Shown here one piece after another: positions 1 through 6,877 of a stretch of 20,940 nt of DNA. Location of the stretch: NCBI GenBank assembly GCA_900767595.1, contig CAAFZS010000034.1:1-20940 (forward strand), given 5' to 3'. The position numbers and the translations under genes were made by a program. The notes under the pieces were generated by a model. The model was given only the letters and a program-made list of their open reading frames with translations. It searched no databases and had not been told where the DNA came from. This DNA comes from Bacteroidales bacterium (GTDB lineage: Bacteria > Bacteroidota > Bacteroidia > Bacteroidales > Paludibacteraceae). The first letter of the stretch is position 1. Every line of letters starts with the position of its first letter.

Positions 1-53
1 AGGGGCGGACTTTTTCTATTTTGACCCCAAGCGGTCCCCAACCGAACGCTTAG

Positions 54-75
54 CCGTAGCATCTCCGTAGCATCT
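54..75. repeat. Perfect 11-bp tandem repeat, two copies
   Basis: The unit CCGTAGCATCT occurs twice back to back (54-64 and 65-75) with no mismatch. It is non-coding and has no visible partner elsewhere in the window. It may be a local slippage product. Confidence 0.7.
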
Positions 76-117
76 TAAGACTCACGAATCCCCCTCAGAT
101 GAGCCTCATACATACAG

Positions 118-158
118 AAAAACTACACAAAAGGGTCTGTCCCCTTTGTGTAGTTTTT
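118..158. terminator. Bidirectional intrinsic terminator hairpin
   Basis: Arms 118-135 and 141-158 pair at 17 of 18 positions around the 5-nt loop TCTGT. The outer end is five A:T pairs, giving a T-run at the 3' side on either strand; the inner end is three G:C pairs. It can end transcripts arriving from the left on the plus strand, or read-through from the restriction-modification operon on the minus strand, whose last stop codon is about 356 bp away. Confidence 0.85.
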
Positions 159-229
159 GTTGGTGTTTAGCAAAATGGTTTGTTCGCCAAACCGCCAATT
201 CCGCCAAGGGTATTAGATTTATGATCCTA

Positions 230-274
230 TTGTGACGTATCGGTCACCCAATTGTCACGTACCGGTGAGGTACG
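230..274. repeat. Two related dyad sequences, 22 bp apart
   Basis: Positions 230-248 and 252-270 match at about 14 of 19 positions. Each is itself a dyad: GTGAC-N6-GTCAC in the first, TCAC-N6-GTGA in the second. A further hairpin, CGTACC-GGTGA-GGTACG, spans 258-274. The arrangement resembles paired protein-binding sites or a degraded element end, but no gene start lies close by, so no role can be assigned. Confidence 0.4.
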
Positions 275-436
275 CTATTTTCCCACAAAAGACGGCGCAT
301 AACAACCATCGCAACCCGAAGGCGGAGATGGAATTTCTATGGAAATAGTATGGACTACTATCGTTCTACTACCGATACATTCCTTGCGTCGATGCGCGAT
401 ATTTCGGGAAATCAATTTGTTGGAAGGGGTGAGGGA

Positions 437-499
437 TTATGATTTTCTAATGATTTCTTTTTCTTCTTCGGTTAGACCGTAGAGGTTATAGACATTGGT
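437..499 (-). pseudogene. Remnant resembling the C-terminal tail of a type IIG/Eco57I-like restriction-methyltransferase
   Basis: On the minus strand this frame reads TNVYNLYGLTEEEKEIIRKS and then a TAA stop; a TAA also lies directly upstream (500-502). Large Eco57I-like and related N6-adenine DNA methyltransferases often end in a tail of the form I-x-x-L-V-Y-x-L-Y-G-L-T-E-E-E-I-x-I-I, so I read this as the last 20 codons of a lost gene. It begins only 14 bp beyond the stop codon of the DpnA-like methyltransferase, which suggests that the present operon replaced an older restriction gene. The match is short and rests on memory of the family, so it could be chance. Confidence 0.4.
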
Positions 500-513
500 T
501 TAATTATTGAAAA

Positions 514-1698
514 TTACTTTATTCCGATAAAATCACTTAGTGGGCGAATTTTCGCACAATATGTATTGAGTTGTTCCTTTAGATTTGGGTGAAATTTCAT
601 CTCTATAGGCTTCGAACCATCAAAATGCAACACTATATAATATGGGGCATGCTCTGGAGAGAAGCCTGATTCCTCAAGTGTCTCTTTTGTCCATATCTGA
701 AATTTCCCTTTTGATTTTAATTTGAATAATTGACAATCATTCCCTCCTGTATGCAAAAGGACATAGCCCATGCGCTCAAATCCAGGAGTGACTAATAAAG
801 AGCCTTTTGAATCTCCAGCACGTAAATAGCAAATGCCTTTATTAATCATTAACTCTTTGAGTTCTTTACGTGCATGATTCACCATGACCATTACTTCTTC
901 GGGATTCTCGGACATTCTTTTTAGCATCTTCTTTGCCGTTTTTTCATCGGAAATCTCTTGCTTGCGACGGATGCCTAAGTCTAGGAATTCTTTGCTCTGA
1001 TCTATACCAATAAACCGCCGTCCAAGCAAATTAGCGGCGATGCCTGTTGTGCATGAACCGGCAAACGGATCGAGAATAGTATCGCCTTCTCTCGTTGAGG
1101 CTAAAAGAATGCGATATAATAGACGCAATGGTTTCTGCGTTGGGTGTTGACCACATCTCATTTCCCACGATGAAACAAATGGAATGCGCCAAACATCAGT
1201 CATTCGAGCTCCGCCATTCAATTGTGTCATTAAATCGCAATTGAAAAAGTGGGGCTTAGAGACGGACTTCCGTGCCCAAATGATGTATTCTGTGGTAAAA
1301 TTAAAGAAATTTTTGGATAGTGTGGGTTTTGCGTCAGACTTTTGCCAAGTAATAATATTGAGAATCTTAAATCCTAGTTCAGACAAGCAAGTGGCAACGG
1401 AGAAGATATTATGGTACGTACCACATACCCAAATTGTACCATTGTCTTTCATTACATCGCGACATGCAGAAAGCCATTTATAATTAAAAGCGTTGATAGA
1501 CTCAAGATTTGTAACGCGATCCCATTCTCCTTTTTCAAATTTTTTCCACGTGCCGTTTATGCAACGTGAAACACCTTGAGAAAGAAAATAGGGAGGGTCT
1601 GCAAAAACAACATCAACTTCTTCGTTGATGTGTTTCAACTGTTCTACACTATCGCCCAACAACAGCGTGAACTCGTTCGCGTGGAAGTAAGTATCCAT
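514..1698 (-). CDS. DpnA-like beta-class DNA adenine N6-methyltransferase with C-terminal extension
   Basis: This 394-residue protein is predicted to transfer a methyl group from S-adenosylmethionine to adenine N6 in DNA. The catalytic motif DPPY is at 34-37 and precedes the AdoMet-binding motif DPFAGSCTTG (210-219), the beta-class order. FADPPYFLS, the HNI/S segment near 96, HPTQKP (185-190) and GRRFIGID (226-233) follow DpnA, the second methylase of DpnII-type systems, which acts on single- and double-stranded DNA. DpnA has about 268 residues; here residues from about 255 to 394 are an added, unrecognised domain. Motif I has Cys where DpnA has the second Gly (GSC rather than GSG). The start overlaps the upstream methyltransferase gene by 50 nt, so the two are probably translationally coupled. 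Target sequence is inferred only. Confidence 0.88.
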   Translation of the reverse strand: MDTYFHANEFTLLLGDSVEQLKHINEEVDVVFADPPYFLSQGVSRCINGTWKKFEKGEWDRVTNLESINAFNYKWLSACRDVMKDNGTIWVCGTYHNIFSVATCLSELGFKILNIITWQKSDAKPTLSKNFFNFTTEYIIWARKSVSKPHFFNCDLMTQLNGGARMTDVWRIPFVSSWEMRCGQHPTQKPLRLLYRILLASTREGDTILDPFAGSCTTGIAANLLGRRFIGIDQSKEFLDLGIRRKQEISDEKTAKKMLKRMSENPEEVMVMVNHARKELKELMINKGICYLRAGDSKGSLLVTPGFERMGYVLLHTGGNDCQLFKLKSKGKFQIWTKETLEESGFSPEHAPYYIVLHFDGSKPIEMKFHPNLKEQLNTYCAKIRPLSDFIGIK

Positions 1699-2611
1699 TG
1701 ATAAAATCTAAATCTAATTGCCGAGGAATAAACGGTACCTCTTCGTTGCGAGGTATATCAAAGTTAAAAACAAGGGCTTCCGTCATGGCATGGCGATTTT
1801 CTATGTGACCACCTCCATGATAAAAATGTTCTTTCGTTTCTACATTAAAGCGATTCCAGAGTTGGGTCATCATTTCATTAGAGCGAAACTCATTATGATG
1901 CCATGTCGAAAGAATAAAGTGCGCGGGAGTTTGTCGCAAAGCATCAAATAAGGCTCTCTCATCAGCCTCAGTCCACCCATTATAATAATCGACATAGCGA
2001 CCAAAATACGGGGGATCACAATAAATTATATCTCCTGCTTGGGCGCGTTCTATCGTCTCTATAAACGAAACATTATTAAATTCCCATTTGTGAAGATGAA
2101 TAGCGCGTTGAGCAGCTGCAATTTGGTTGCAGATTTTTGTAATATATGCAGGCGCAAATCGTTCAGGTTTTTTACAAAATGGAATATTCCATTGTCCTTG
2201 TCTATTAAAACGCATCATTCCATTAAAACCTGCTCGTGACAAGAAAATAAAATCAAACGGACTATGTTCTCTGTTGAAACGTTCCTTCACCTCACGATAA
2301 TAGGCGTAACCATCATCGGCGGCATTGGCTAATAGTTCTCCTGCTTGCGTTAAATATTCACGCATGTTTTGAGGTGTCACATTTCCATTTTTGATTTCAT
2401 TATAGAAATGTATAATGTGAGGATTGGTATCTCCCACAATGCGCATACCTTCGACTGGAGTGTTGAGACCAACAACACCAGTTCCAAAGAATGGTTCTAT
2501 CCAATTAGCATGATGAATATCAATGCCGGATTGACATATAAGATCATTAATCCAAGGAACTAATTTTGTCTTTATCCCTTGTGACTTGATGGGAGGAATA
2601 ATAACTGCCAT
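1649..2611 (-). CDS. M.EcoRV-like alpha-class (D12/Dam family) DNA adenine methyltransferase
   Basis: The product (320 residues) is the protective methylase for the neighbouring endonuclease. It resembles M.EcoRV along most of its length: PPIKSQGIKTKLVP near the N terminus, motif I EPFFGTGVVG (39-48), DTNPH (61-65), PFCKKPERFA (144-153), AYITKI, motif IV CDPPYFGR (198-205), STWHHNEFR (235-243) and TKEHFYH (259-265). M.EcoRV methylates the first adenine of GATATC, so this enzyme probably does the same. M.EcoRV has 298 residues; this one is about 20 longer at the C terminus, in the part that overlaps the next gene. Its ATG lies one nucleotide after the stop codon of the endonuclease gene, so nuclease and methylase share one message. 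Confidence 0.93.
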   Translation of the reverse strand: MAVIIPPIKSQGIKTKLVPWINDLICQSGIDIHHANWIEPFFGTGVVGLNTPVEGMRIVGDTNPHIIHFYNEIKNGNVTPQNMREYLTQAGELLANAADDGYAYYREVKERFNREHSPFDFIFLSRAGFNGMMRFNRQGQWNIPFCKKPERFAPAYITKICNQIAAAQRAIHLHKWEFNNVSFIETIERAQAGDIIYCDPPYFGRYVDYYNGWTEADERALFDALRQTPAHFILSTWHHNEFRSNEMMTQLWNRFNVETKEHFYHGGGHIENRHAMTEALVFNFDIPRNEEVPFIPRQLDLDFINGYLLPRERVHAVVGR

Positions 2612-2612
2612 A

Positions 2613-3413
2613 TTAGTTCAATTTTAAGAGTTTTTCAGATTGCGCTTGCAAATACGCTTTGTATGTTTCCAAATTATGATAGCGCGGAGTCCCAATACCT
2701 GCGGTACGAGCATCTACTTTGTTATAATAGTTCATCCAATAATCGTCAAACACTTCCTCACCAAGTTTGGAGAACGGACCGTTGCCTGAAACTAAATCAT
2801 TAATATTAGAAATGCCGCCAATATTGCGAGTATTACCACTTCCAGGGATGTCTTTTGCAATCTTCCATTTCGGTTGAACAAAGAAGATGAAATGCTCAAT
2901 GACAGAGTGAATAGCGTTTAATTCATCTATGCTATATATATCCTTTTCATTCGCATCCGTCACGTTTTGCTTATATAACATCCCCAAAACAATATGAGCA
3001 CTATATGAATTATATGTATAATCCATACTTTTTACTATGTCTCGCTCACGGAAGTAACCCCAATATGAGCCAAGTGTAAGACCATTAGCACTATCTCCGT
3101 CATAATAACTGGACTTGAAATCAACAGCAAAAAGGTGTCCCTCGGAATCCTTAAACGTTAAATCTGGATAGAAATTTTGCGCAGAAGGTAACTCCATCGT
3201 CATATTATTGCGTTGGGCAAAGAGTTCCAACCGAGGAATCAAAAGTATCTCAATAATTTTGGAAACGACCTTTGTATCATTCGTAATTGTATAGACATTC
3301 TTATTCACGTCTATAAATCCTTTCACAATCCAATCATGGCTGTCGGTTTCCAAATAAGATTTGTACGATTTTACTTCGTCTGTTAATAACTCAAAAAATG
3401 TTTCTTTTGTCAT
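2613..3413 (-). CDS. EcoRV-like type II restriction endonuclease
   Basis: The 266-residue protein aligns with EcoRV by eye. QNFYPD (79-84) matches EcoRV QNHYPD, which carries the metal-binding Asp74. VDFK (97-100) supplies the Asp and Lys of the PD-(D/E)xK centre (Asp90 and Lys92 in EcoRV), and Glu55 sits where EcoRV has Glu45. DTKVVSKIIE (46-55) and the DNA-recognition loop GSGNT (191-195, EcoRV 182-186) are conserved, followed by NIGGI and DDYWMNYY. The nuclease is therefore predicted to cut GATATC bluntly. It is the first gene of a three-gene operon with a clear promoter at 3508-3539 and a leader of nearly 90 nt. No controller gene of the C-protein type is visible; delayed methylase expression is not evident from the gene order. 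Confidence 0.92.
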   Translation of the reverse strand: MTKETFFELLTDEVKSYKSYLETDSHDWIVKGFIDVNKNVYTITNDTKVVSKIIEILLIPRLELFAQRNNMTMELPSAQNFYPDLTFKDSEGHLFAVDFKSSYYDGDSANGLTLGSYWGYFRERDIVKSMDYTYNSYSAHIVLGMLYKQNVTDANEKDIYSIDELNAIHSVIEHFIFFVQPKWKIAKDIPGSGNTRNIGGISNINDLVSGNGPFSKLGEEVFDDYWMNYYNKVDARTAGIGTPRYHNLETYKAYLQAQSEKLLKLN

Positions 3414-3507
3414 AGTATTTTTATTTATTTTTTTATATCGTCCATCCTCATCACTTTAATTCTACCTGTAAATAACTCGTTGCCCCTCCTGCGGCTAAAT
3501 TCCGCTG

Positions 3508-3539
3508 CAAAATTACTACTTTTTTCTCATATACGCAAA
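3508..3539 (-). promoter_or_regulatory. Promoter of the restriction-modification operon
   Basis: On the minus strand, TTTG (3539-3536) is followed after exactly 20 nt by TAATTTTG (3515-3508). This is the Bacteroidota housekeeping pattern TTTG/TAnnTTTG. Transcription would start near 3500 and leave a leader of nearly 90 nt before the endonuclease ATG. Confidence 0.75.
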
Positions 3540-3594
3540 TGTTTCTCTATTTTTTCTTTTCTTTCTTCAATTTTGGAGAGGAGGATATTAGTCG

Positions 3595-4446
3595 TTATTT
3601 CTTCTTTTCAAAAGGCAACTCGTCTTTGGGTTGTATATAGTCTATCGCCCGCTTGTTACTGATGACCGTATGCCCTAATTCTTTTTCCACAGACCGTCGC
3701 GCATCCTTTGCAACCTTGCCACCACGCTTTGCTACCTTAGCATTGGCAGCCATTCCTATTGGATTTTCTCGCTGGCTTATCTCTGTGGCAGTTGCTTCCG
3801 CTAAACCATTAAGCATCAGTTCTATATTGGTCATATTATCCCGCAAACTCTCCTTGCGTAAGCCCTTATATTGTTTATACTCACGCGTTGTCATACCAGA
3901 CCACTCTTCTGTGAGGATGTCCGTTAATAAAGCAAACTGCTTCTCGTCATGAATACCTCCTCGTTGCCACTCGTCGGTTAGTCCTTTGCGAACCTCAATG
4001 GATTTAATGCGTTGGTTTATCCAAGCCTCGGAATGACCTAACCGACGGTAATCAGCTACCATCTGTTGCAAACTGCGTTCGGGATCCTGCATCTGATCTA
4101 AACGCTCAGCACCAACTCTGGCAAGCCATTGCTTGATAGGTTCGGCTTTCTTGCTCGGTACGGACTGAACAATACGTAATAACTGCTCCTTGTCAGCTAC
4201 ATCAGTGAGGTACTTTTTGCCATCAGTATGAGATGTTAATTTCAGTTGTACGATATTTGCGTACAACTCACTACCTTCCTGTGTAAGATGTCTTTTCAAA
4301 TCACTCCAATAACGACGGGGAGTTTCGCTTCCTGTTAATACTTGAACAACATCTACTACTGAAAAGAAGTACTTCTCTTGTTCATCATCCCAGATGATGC
4401 GCACCTTTTGTGCCTCAAACTGTTTAATAATTTCTTCTTGTGCCAT
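3595..4446 (-). CDS. BRO-N / DinD-like protein
   Basis: The protein has 283 residues. Residues about 10-95 form a BRO-N (phage antirepressor-type) domain, with the typical segment W-x-D-x-x-x-E-K-Y-F-F-S-V-V-D-V-V-x-V-L-T and later Y-W-x-x-L-K. The C-terminal part (DNMTNIEL, GLAEATATE, NPIGMAANAK and a VAKDARRSVEKELG-like helix) follows the layout of E. coli DinD, a damage-inducible protein of the same family. BRO-N domains bind DNA; the cellular job of such stand-alone proteins in Bacteroidota is not settled. It is transcribed in the same direction as the restriction-modification operon but has its own promoter, and the operon promoter lies just behind its stop codon. Phage-type ancestry fits an accessory island. 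The family call is firm, the function open. Confidence 0.8.
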   Translation of the reverse strand: MAQEEIIKQFEAQKVRIIWDDEQEKYFFSVVDVVQVLTGSETPRRYWSDLKRHLTQEGSELYANIVQLKLTSHTDGKKYLTDVADKEQLLRIVQSVPSKKAEPIKQWLARVGAERLDQMQDPERSLQQMVADYRRLGHSEAWINQRIKSIEVRKGLTDEWQRGGIHDEKQFALLTDILTEEWSGMTTREYKQYKGLRKESLRDNMTNIELMLNGLAEATATEISQRENPIGMAANAKVAKRGGKVAKDARRSVEKELGHTVISNKRAIDYIQPKDELPFEKKK

Positions 4447-4490
4447 AATCTTGTCCTATTCCTTTCCCCCTTTGCGGTCGAAATCGACTG

Positions 4491-4522
4491 CAAAGATACG
4501 GAAAAAATTCCATATATGCAAA
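4491..4522 (-). promoter_or_regulatory. Promoter of the BRO/DinD-like gene
   Basis: On the minus strand TTTG (4522-4519) and TATCTTTG (4498-4491) are separated by 20 nt and match the Bacteroidota consensus. The gene starts at 4446, giving a leader of about 40 nt. The -33 element sits inside an inverted repeat (4518-4531). Confidence 0.75.
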
Positions 4523-4547
4523 TTTATTTGCGATTTGCAAGCAAATC
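4518..4547. promoter_or_regulatory. Paired GCAAAT inverted repeats, candidate operator
   Basis: Two dyads lie side by side: GCAAAT-TT-ATTTGC (4518-4531) and GATTTGC-AA-GCAAATC (4532-4547). They share the half-site GCAAAT/ATTTGC and run directly into one another, the proximal one covering the -33 box of the BRO/DinD-like gene. A dimeric repressor bound here would block that promoter; autoregulation by the BRO-N protein is the simplest guess. Confidence 0.5.
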
Positions 4548-4570
4548 TTAGATTTTTTCAAATTCCGCTG

Positions 4571-4606
4571 CAAAGGTACAACAACCAACTGCCAACTTTA
4601 GGCAGT
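4571..4606 (-). promoter_or_regulatory. Possible second minus-strand promoter element with upstream dyad
   Basis: TACCTTTG on the minus strand (4578-4571) matches the -7 consensus, but no good TTTG lies at the right distance. Just upstream, ACTGCC-N7-GGCAGT (4588-4606) forms a dyad where an activator or repressor could bind. It could be an activator-dependent second start for the BRO/DinD-like gene. The evidence is thin. Confidence 0.3.
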
Positions 4607-4660
4607 ATTACCCCAAGAAGTACAAAAAATGTCACAAAAAACAAAAAATATGCGCAAAAA

Positions 4661-4692
4661 TTTGCACATATCAATTTTTTTTTGTAATTTTG
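4661..4692 (+). promoter_or_regulatory. gyrB promoter
   Basis: TTTG (4661-4664), a 20-nt spacer that is mostly A+T, and TAATTTTG (4685-4692) fit the Bacteroidota consensus. The start of transcription should be near 4699, leaving a leader of about 120 nt with unusual sequence (4701-4790). This promoter probably serves the whole gene string to folE, since no other promoter is obvious between the genes. Confidence 0.75.
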
Positions 4693-4700
4693 CAGTCGAT

Positions 4701-4730
4701 TATGTGTGTGCGTGCCTGTGCACGGGCGCG
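4701..4730 (+). other. Alternating pyrimidine-purine tract with hairpin in the gyrB leader
   Basis: Positions 4701-4715 alternate strictly between pyrimidine and purine (TATGTG then TGTGCGTGC). After one break, TGTGCACG (4717-4724) and GCGCG (4726-4730) continue the pattern. Such DNA is prone to left-handed Z form under negative supercoiling. In RNA, CGTGC-CTGT-GCACG (4711-4724) forms a five-pair hairpin close to the predicted 5' end of the message. Confidence 0.45.
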
Positions 4731-4750
4731 GGTGCATAAAATATAATATT

Positions 4751-4790
4751 GGGAGTAGGGGAGTAGAGGGGTAGAGGAGTAGGGTAGAGA
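4751..4790 (+). repeat. Purine-rich octamer repeat in the gyrB leader
   Basis: About five degenerate copies of an 8-bp unit such as GGGGAGTA, GAGGGGTA and GAGGAGTA run without interruption. The plus strand contains four runs of three or more G (loops of 4, 6 and 10 nt), so a two- or three-tier G-quadruplex is possible. An inverted, one-unit-shorter version follows gyrB at 6844-6877. Confidence 0.7.
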
Positions 4791-4818
4791 ATTGTAAAAT
4801 ATAAAACAAAATATTAAT

Positions 4819-6843
4819 ATGGAAGAACAAGAAAAGTATGATGGCTCAAGTATTCAAGTGCTTGAAGGGTTAGAGGCGGTGCGTAAGCGTCCGGCGATGT
4901 ACATTGGTGACATATCGCAGAAAGGTCTGCACCACCTTGTTTATGAGGTAGTGGATAACTCTATTGATGAGGCATTGGCAGGTTTCTGTAATGAGATTGC
5001 TGTGCACATCAATACGGACAACTCCATTACGGTTCAGGATAACGGTCGTGGTATCCCTGTGGATATGCACCCCAAAGAGCATCGCAGTGCCCTTGAGGTG
5101 GTGATGACAGTGCTGCACGCCGGCGGTAAGTTTAATAAAGACAGCTACAAGGTCAGCGGTGGTCTGCACGGTGTGGGTGTGAGCTGCGTGAACGCGCTTT
5201 CCAAACGCATGCACGTTGAGGTTTATCGTGAAGGCAAACTCTTTACCCAAGATTATGAGAAGGGTAAACCTATCGCTCCGGTGCACAATATCGAGCTTTC
5301 TGAAGCGGAAGGTAACTGGGAACAGGGCCGTACCGGTACGTATGTTCACTTTTGGCCGGATGACAGTATCTTCAACGAAACCGTTTATCAATGGGAGATT
5401 CTTGCAAACCGTATGCGCGAGTTGGCGTTCTTGAATGCCGGTATTAAGATTGTGCTCAAGGATAAGCGAGTCGTTCGTACCAATGAGGAAATGAGCGCTT
5501 CGCTCAATGACGAATTGCAAGATTGCCAATATAAAAATAAGATATTCTATTCGGAGCAAGGTCTTAGTGAGTTCGTTCGCTATATCGACCAAACGCGCGT
5601 TCCTCTCATTAGCGATGTTATTCACCTCAATACCGACAAATACGGTACTCCTGTCGAGGTGGCGATGATCTATAACTCGGACTTCAATGAGAATGTGCAT
5701 TCCTATGTTAATAACATCAACACCATCGAGGGTGGTACCCACGTAGCCGGTTTCCGCGCTGCTTTGACGCGTGTGATGAAGAAATACGCAGAGGATAGCA
5801 AACTTTTGGAGAAAGCTAAACTGAAGGATAAGGATGGTAATGCCACGATTGATCCTAACGACTTCCGTGAAGGCTTGACGGCGGTTATCAGCGTGAAGGT
5901 GGCTGAACCTCAGTTCGAGGGTCAAACCAAGACCAAGCTTGGTAACTCGGAGGTTGCGGGTATGGTTAGTGCCGCTGTAGGTGAGGCGTTGACAAACTAC
6001 CTTGAGGAGCACCCCGATGATGCTAAACGCATTGTAGAGAAGGTGATCTTAGCGGCTCAAGCCCGTATTGCTGCCCGCAATGCAAGACAGAGCGTGCTTC
6101 GTAAGTCTCCGCTTACGGGTGGCGGTCTGCCGGGTAAGTTGGCAGATTGCGCGTCGAAGGATCCTGCTGAATGTGAACTTTTCCTCGTCGAGGGAGACTC
6201 TGCCGGTGGTACCGCTAAGACCGGTCGTGACCGTATCCACCAGGCAATCTTGCCTTTGCGTGGTAAGATCTTGAATGTGGAGAAAGCGATGGAGCACAAG
6301 GTGTTCGAGAGCGAGGAGGTGAGAAATATCTTTACCGCTTTAGGTATCACTTTTGGTACCGAGGAAGACCCGAAGGCTTTGAACTTAAGTAAGATTCGCT
6401 ATCATAAAGTTATTATCATGGCCGATGCCGATGTGGATGGTGCGCATATTGCCACGCTCGTTATGACCCTGTTCTTCCGTCATATGAAAGAGGTGATTGA
6501 GCAAGGTCACTTGTACATTGCTATGGCTCCTCTCTATCTTTGCTCTAAGGGAAACTTGAAAGAGTATTGTTGGACCGATCAGCAACGCCATGACTTCATC
6601 TTGAAGAACGCTGGCGGTGACGAGAAACTCGTTAAGACGCAGCGCTATAAAGGTCTTGGTGAGATGTCCGATGAACAACTCTGGGAGACGACTATGGATC
6701 CGGCCCGTCGTTTGCTCAAGCAAGTCACTATTGAGAACGCTGCTGAGGCAGACCGCACGGTAGCGATGTTGATGGGTGACGATGTGGCTCCGCGTCGCGA
6801 GTTTATCGAGCAGAACGCTACATACGCTAACATAGACGCATAA
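4819..6843 (+). CDS. gyrB: DNA gyrase subunit B
   Basis: GyrB is the ATPase and DNA-gate subunit which, with GyrA, introduces negative supercoils. Order of domains: GHKL ATPase with EGLEAVRKRPAMYIG (16-30), EVVDNSIDE (43-51) and DNGRGIP (74-80), then GGLHGVGVS; transducer; TOPRIM with EGDSAGG (458-464, catalytic Glu) and DADVD (536-540, metal binding); and the C-terminal QRYKGLGEM (608-616). At 674 residues it matches the Bacteroidota length and lacks the insert found in E. coli GyrB. The end is complete. A ParE assignment is less likely because MYIGD followed by the long transducer and the ending RREFIEQNA are gyrase-like. It is the first gene of the plus-strand string and is bracketed by inverted octamer repeat tracts. 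Confidence 0.95.
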   Translation: MEEQEKYDGSSIQVLEGLEAVRKRPAMYIGDISQKGLHHLVYEVVDNSIDEALAGFCNEIAVHINTDNSITVQDNGRGIPVDMHPKEHRSALEVVMTVLHAGGKFNKDSYKVSGGLHGVGVSCVNALSKRMHVEVYREGKLFTQDYEKGKPIAPVHNIELSEAEGNWEQGRTGTYVHFWPDDSIFNETVYQWEILANRMRELAFLNAGIKIVLKDKRVVRTNEEMSASLNDELQDCQYKNKIFYSEQGLSEFVRYIDQTRVPLISDVIHLNTDKYGTPVEVAMIYNSDFNENVHSYVNNINTIEGGTHVAGFRAALTRVMKKYAEDSKLLEKAKLKDKDGNATIDPNDFREGLTAVISVKVAEPQFEGQTKTKLGNSEVAGMVSAAVGEALTNYLEEHPDDAKRIVEKVILAAQARIAARNARQSVLRKSPLTGGGLPGKLADCASKDPAECELFLVEGDSAGGTAKTGRDRIHQAILPLRGKILNVEKAMEHKVFESEEVRNIFTALGITFGTEEDPKALNLSKIRYHKVIIMADADVDGAHIATLVMTLFFRHMKEVIEQGHLYIAMAPLYLCSKGNLKEYCWTDQQRHDFILKNAGGDEKLVKTQRYKGLGEMSDEQLWETTMDPARRLLKQVTIENAAEADRTVAMLMGDDVAPRREFIEQNATYANIDA

Positions 6844-6877
6844 CCCTACTCCTCTACTCCCCTACACCCCTACACCC
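6844..6877 (-). repeat. Octamer repeat between gyrB and the LOG-family gene
   Basis: The entire gap between the gyrB stop codon and the next ATG is four copies of an 8-bp unit (CCCTACTC, CTCTACTC, CCCTACAC twice) plus CC. Its reverse complement contains, at 6844-6865, the same 22 bp as the gyrB leader tract apart from one missing octamer. The minus strand is G-rich with four G-runs. Confidence 0.75.

Larger units (their letters stand above)
1..436. other. Non-coding left flank of the accessory island
   Basis: I see no convincing gene here. The stretch holds an 11-bp tandem repeat (54-75), a strong hairpin terminator (118-158), three CGCCAA copies around 185-207 and a pair of related inverted repeats (230-274). 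From about 280 to 436 I see nothing recognisable. It lies just beyond the 3' end of the restriction-modification operon and contains neither a start codon followed by a long frame nor an RNA gene that I can identify. Confidence 0.5.

Noticed and set aside
514..3413. Assignment of the operon to the DpnII (GATC) system
   Set aside because: The endonuclease and first methylase match EcoRV and M.EcoRV, not DpnII and DpnM; only the last gene is DpnA-like.
4558..4830. Minus-strand frame of 90 codons before gyrB
   Set aside because: It is made from the gyrB promoter, the repeat tract and low-complexity DNA; no family signature.
4870..6012. Long open frame antisense to gyrB (380 codons)
   Set aside because: It lies wholly within gyrB, its predicted protein has no recognisable family features, and gyrB itself is unmistakable.
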